From positions 1-15,340 of the forward strand of contig JACUTN010000013.1 of assembly GCA_014859805.1 (NCBI GenBank): DNA of 15,340 nt, given 5' to 3'. This document shows, piece after piece, positions 13,302-15,340 of this stretch. Below the pieces are notes generated by a model, which was not told the origin of the DNA, ran no database searches, and was given only the letters and a program-made list of their open reading frames with translations. A program made the translations under genes and the position numbers. Every line of letters begins with the position of its first letter. Positions within the stretch are counted from its first letter, which is position 1. This stretch comes from Candidatus Bathyarchaeota archaeon. Lineage in GTDB: Archaea > Thermoproteota > Bathyarchaeia > Bathyarchaeales > Bathycorpusculaceae.

Positions 13302-13309
13302 AAATAAAC
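13302..13309 (-). promoter_or_regulatory. TATA box of the RHH-MNT/HEPN operon
   Basis: The minus strand reads GTTTATTT at -31 to -24 relative to the A of ATG 13278. That spacing places transcription initiation at or next to the start codon. Confidence 0.6.
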
Positions 13310-13407
13310 CTTTCCCTCATGAACACGTCAAAGCCTCTTAACAACAAACAAACCTATTTGAACCCAAATACAGGGGCCTACAACCATTGCACACACAAGA
13401 AACAGGC

Positions 13408-13737
13408 TTATTCTCTTCTTTCAACGACTACAGTACAATTCGTAGCCAAAGCAGCAATCACACCTAAAGCCGCAAGCCAAGGAGCAAGCACAACACCGAT
13501 AACTCCTACAGTCACTGGTATTTCAAGCAAAACCTTTCCCTTTTCATCCTTAACAATTATTCTAGTCACGTTTCCTTCATGAAGCAACTCTTTAACTTTT
13601 TCAATAAGGTTGTCAGCGGATACAGAGAATTCCTCTTCAACCACTTTGGCAACTGGAGTGCCACAAGCATAACAGAATTTATCGTCTTTTTTCAACGTTA
13701 CGCCACATTTCGGGCAATGAGGCAAACCATTTTTCAC
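13408..13737 (-). CDS. Zinc-ribbon plus DUF4342 protein
   Basis: This 109-residue protein starts with a zinc ribbon: HCPKCG (Cys8, Cys11) and FCYACG (Cys22, Cys25). A DUF4342 domain follows (about 36-109): FSVSADNLIEKVKELLHEGN, then VTRIIVKDEKGKVLLEIPVT, then a hydrophobic stretch VGVIGVVLAPWLAALGVIAAL that could be membrane-associated, then TNCTVVVERRE. The biochemical role of DUF4342 is not known to me; bacterial copies are usually short and without the zinc ribbon. The start is GTG 13737. TATA-like TATTTAAAAATA (13762-13773) ends 24 nt upstream, so the transcript is probably leaderless and needs no SD. It is divergent from aIF5B. Confidence 0.85.
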   Translation of the reverse strand: MKNGLPHCPKCGVTLKKDDKFCYACGTPVAKVVEEEFSVSADNLIEKVKELLHEGNVTRIIVKDEKGKVLLEIPVTVGVIGVVLAPWLAALGVIAALATNCTVVVERRE

Positions 13738-13761
13738 CTTCTGAAAAAGAGTCTTAACACG

Positions 13762-13773
13762 TATTTAAAAATA
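13762..13773 (-). promoter_or_regulatory. TATA box of the DUF4342 gene
   Basis: The minus strand reads TATTTTTAAATA with 24 nt between it and GTG 13737. That is the spacing expected for leaderless transcription. Confidence 0.6.
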
Positions 13774-13809
13774 TTACGAAGAAAAGGCTGAGCGTTTATT
13801 AGGGTAATA

Positions 13810-13820
13810 GTTTATTAATT
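13810..13820 (+). promoter_or_regulatory. TATA box of the aIF5B gene
   Basis: GTTTATTAATT lies about 60 nt before ATG 13877. A start site near 13840 would leave a leader of about 35 nt carrying the SD AAAGGAG (13861-13867). Confidence 0.5.
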
Positions 13821-13876
13821 TTGAAATACATCATTGAACGACTGACTTATTCAATCGGTTAAAGGAGATGCAGAAG

Positions 13877-15340
13877 ATGCCTACTCGTCAACCAATCGTG
13901 TGCGTGCTCGGTCACGTTGACACTGGTAAGACCTTGCTTTTGGATAAAATACGCAAAACAAGCGTTCAAGCTCGAGAAGCTGGAGGGATTACACAGCACA
14001 TCGGTGCAAGTTTTTTCCCTGTTGATACACTTAAGCAACTAGTTGGTCCTCTGCTTTCAATGGTTAAGGGTGAAATTGAAATTCCAGGATTGCTTGTTGT
14101 TGACACGCCGGGACATGAGGCTTTCACGAACTTGCGTAAGAGAGGCGGCGGCGTAGCAGACATAGCAATACTTGTTATTGATGTTTTACGGGGTTTTGAA
14201 GCTCAAACTCTCGAAAGTATAGAGATTTTGAAGACCCGGAAAACGCCTTTTTTGGTAGCTGCTAACAAGATAGACCGAATACCAGGATGGAATTCTTATC
14301 CTGATACACCGTTTTTGAAGACTTACAAGATGCAAGGTCGCTTCGTTAAGGAAGATTTGGATAATAGAATCTACGATATTATCGGTACTTTTTCTCGTTT
14401 GGGGTTTAGGGCGGACCGTTTCGATCAAATGAAGGATTTCACAAAGACTGTGGCAATTGTGCCTACAAGTGCGAAAACTGGTGAGGGCATAACTGAACTT
14501 CTTATGGTTCTTGTGGGTTTGACGCAGCAGTATTTGAAGAAGCGTTTGCAGACGACAGAGGGACCAGCCAAAGGCACGGTTCTAGAAGTTAAAGAAGAGC
14601 CTGGTTTGGGTTTAACGATTAACACCATAATTTACGATGGAGTTTTGCAGAAAGAAGACTTAATCGTTGTTGGCGGCAAGGAAAAGCCGGTCGTTACGCG
14701 GATACGGGCGATTTTGGTTCCCAAGGCTTTGGATGAAATTAGGGATCCCAGGGACAGGTTTTCTTCTGTTGATTCTGTTTCTGCTGCGGCTGGAATCAAG
14801 ATTGCGGCTCCCGATTTGGAAGGAGCCTTGGCTGGAGCACCATTGTATGCTGTTCCGCATGGTGAAGATCTGGAAAAATATGCTAGGCTTGTTTCTGAGG
14901 AGATTGAGAGAATTAGGATTACGACGGATGTTGACGGAGTTGTCTTGAAGGCTGACACTTTGGGCTCATTAGAGGCTATTGCTGAAAGCCTGAAAAGAAA
15001 CGATGTGCCGATTAGATTAGCGGACGTTGGTGACGTTTCAAAAAGAGATGTTGTTGAAGCAGGTGTTGTCAAGGAACATGAACCTTTTTATGGTGTGATT
15101 TTAGCCTTTAACATTAAGGTTTTGCCAGATGCTGAAGAAGAAGCAGAAATTAAGAGCGTTCAGATTTTCCGTGAAAACATAATCTACCGTCTAATGGATG
15201 ATTATCTGTTGTGGCTTAAGACTCAACGGGAGGCAGAGTTTGAGCAAGAGTTTGAAAGGCTTGTTATGCCTGGGAAAATCCGAATTTTGGAAGGTTATGT
15301 TTTTCGAAGGGCGAAACCAGCAATAGTGGGCGTGGAAATC
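13877..15340 (+). CDS. infB: Translation initiation factor aIF5B (3' truncated by window)
   Basis: The frame stays open from ATG 13877 to the last base (488 codons). About 110 C-terminal residues should lie beyond, since the family is about 600 residues long. The GTPase domain is complete: G1 GHVDTGKT (12-19), G2 GGIT (36-39), G3 DTPGHE (76-81), G4 NKID (130-133) and G5 SAK (198-200). Domain II and the domain III segment DVDGVVLKADTLGSLEAIAE follow, then the start of domain IV (PGKIRILEGYVFRR). aIF5B promotes 60S/50S-type subunit joining and initiator tRNA placement. No intein interrupts the GTPase motifs, a site where archaeal inteins are sometimes found. ATG 13868 is in frame but abuts the SD AAAGGAG, so 13877 is preferred. 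Confidence 0.96.
   Translation, partial: MPTRQPIVCVLGHVDTGKTLLLDKIRKTSVQAREAGGITQHIGASFFPVDTLKQLVGPLLSMVKGEIEIPGLLVVDTPGHEAFTNLRKRGGGVADIAILVIDVLRGFEAQTLESIEILKTRKTPFLVAANKIDRIPGWNSYPDTPFLKTYKMQGRFVKEDLDNRIYDIIGTFSRLGFRADRFDQMKDFTKTVAIVPTSAKTGEGITELLMVLVGLTQQYLKKRLQTTEGPAKGTVLEVKEEPGLGLTINTIIYDGVLQKEDLIVVGGKEKPVVTRIRAILVPKALDEIRDPRDRFSSVDSVSAAAGIKIAAPDLEGALAGAPLYAVPHGEDLEKYARLVSEEIERIRITTDVDGVVLKADTLGSLEAIAESLKRNDVPIRLADVGDVSKRDVVEAGVVKEHEPFYGVILAFNIKVLPDAEEEAEIKSVQIFRENIIYRLMDDYLLWLKTQREAEFEQEFERLVMPGKIRILEGYVFRRAKPAIVGVEI

Noticed and set aside
13279..13347. Longer version of the RHH-MNT gene starting at ATG 13347 or 13320
   Set aside because: The extension would contain the TATA box and the GTATAC palindrome and adds residues with no RHH character; the RHH strand starts right after ATG 13278.
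1..15340. CRISPR arrays, insertion sequences and attachment sites
   Set aside because: No regularly spaced repeats, transposase motifs or flanking direct repeats were seen anywhere in the window.

Overview
The window is archaeal. It carries ABCE1/Rli1, both topoisomerase VI subunits, a TATA-binding protein, aIF5B, the KEOPS subunit Cgi121 and a Tan1-type THUMP protein, together with TATA-box/BRE-like promoters, T-run terminators and some apparently leaderless genes. GC counted by eye is about 40% over most of the window. TTG starts are frequent and often have a good Shine-Dalgarno (SD) sequence. The gene set would suit a TACK-group lineage such as Bathyarchaeia, but this placement is an inference and was not tested by any search.

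Layout. Positions 1-291 hold the end of a GNAT acetyltransferase, convergent with a stand-alone glutamate formimidoyltransferase (306-1232, minus). A secreted, C-terminally anchored surface protein follows (1464-2363). Next comes a translation/tRNA cluster: a purine-type phosphoribosyltransferase overlapping Cgi121 (2491-3653), convergent with a THUMP-domain protein (3660-4184, minus). Then a Thr-nucleophile isoaspartyl peptidase/asparaginase (4410-5372), ABCE1 with cytidine deaminase close behind (5551-7787), the Top6B-Top6A operon (7882-10480) and a 65-residue two-helix membrane protein (10551-10748).

From about 10.8 to 13.4 kb the character changes. There is a 56-codon ORF resembling the two ends of a small 'WRHI...HPE' (PBECR-like) nuclease-fold protein, with its own promoter and a hairpin over its ribosome-binding site. 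A markedly GC-richer block (about 55%) carries TBP (minus). A zinc-binding-type reading frame, interrupted by one TAA, overlaps the TBP 3' end. About 700 bp without an intact gene follow, with signs of decayed coding sequence. Then comes a HEPN/MNT toxin-antitoxin pair (minus), in which the nucleotidyltransferase carries its own N-terminal ribbon-helix-helix (RHH) domain. A perfect GTATAC-N5-GTATAC palindrome lies between its TATA box and start codon.

The window closes with a zinc-ribbon/DUF4342 protein (minus) divergent from aIF5B (plus), which runs off the right edge. Most of the window is conserved housekeeping. The accessory interest is concentrated in 10.8-13.4 kb, where the RHH-MNT/HEPN module with its candidate operator is the clearest self-contained system. 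No tRNA, rRNA, CRISPR array or intact insertion sequence was seen.
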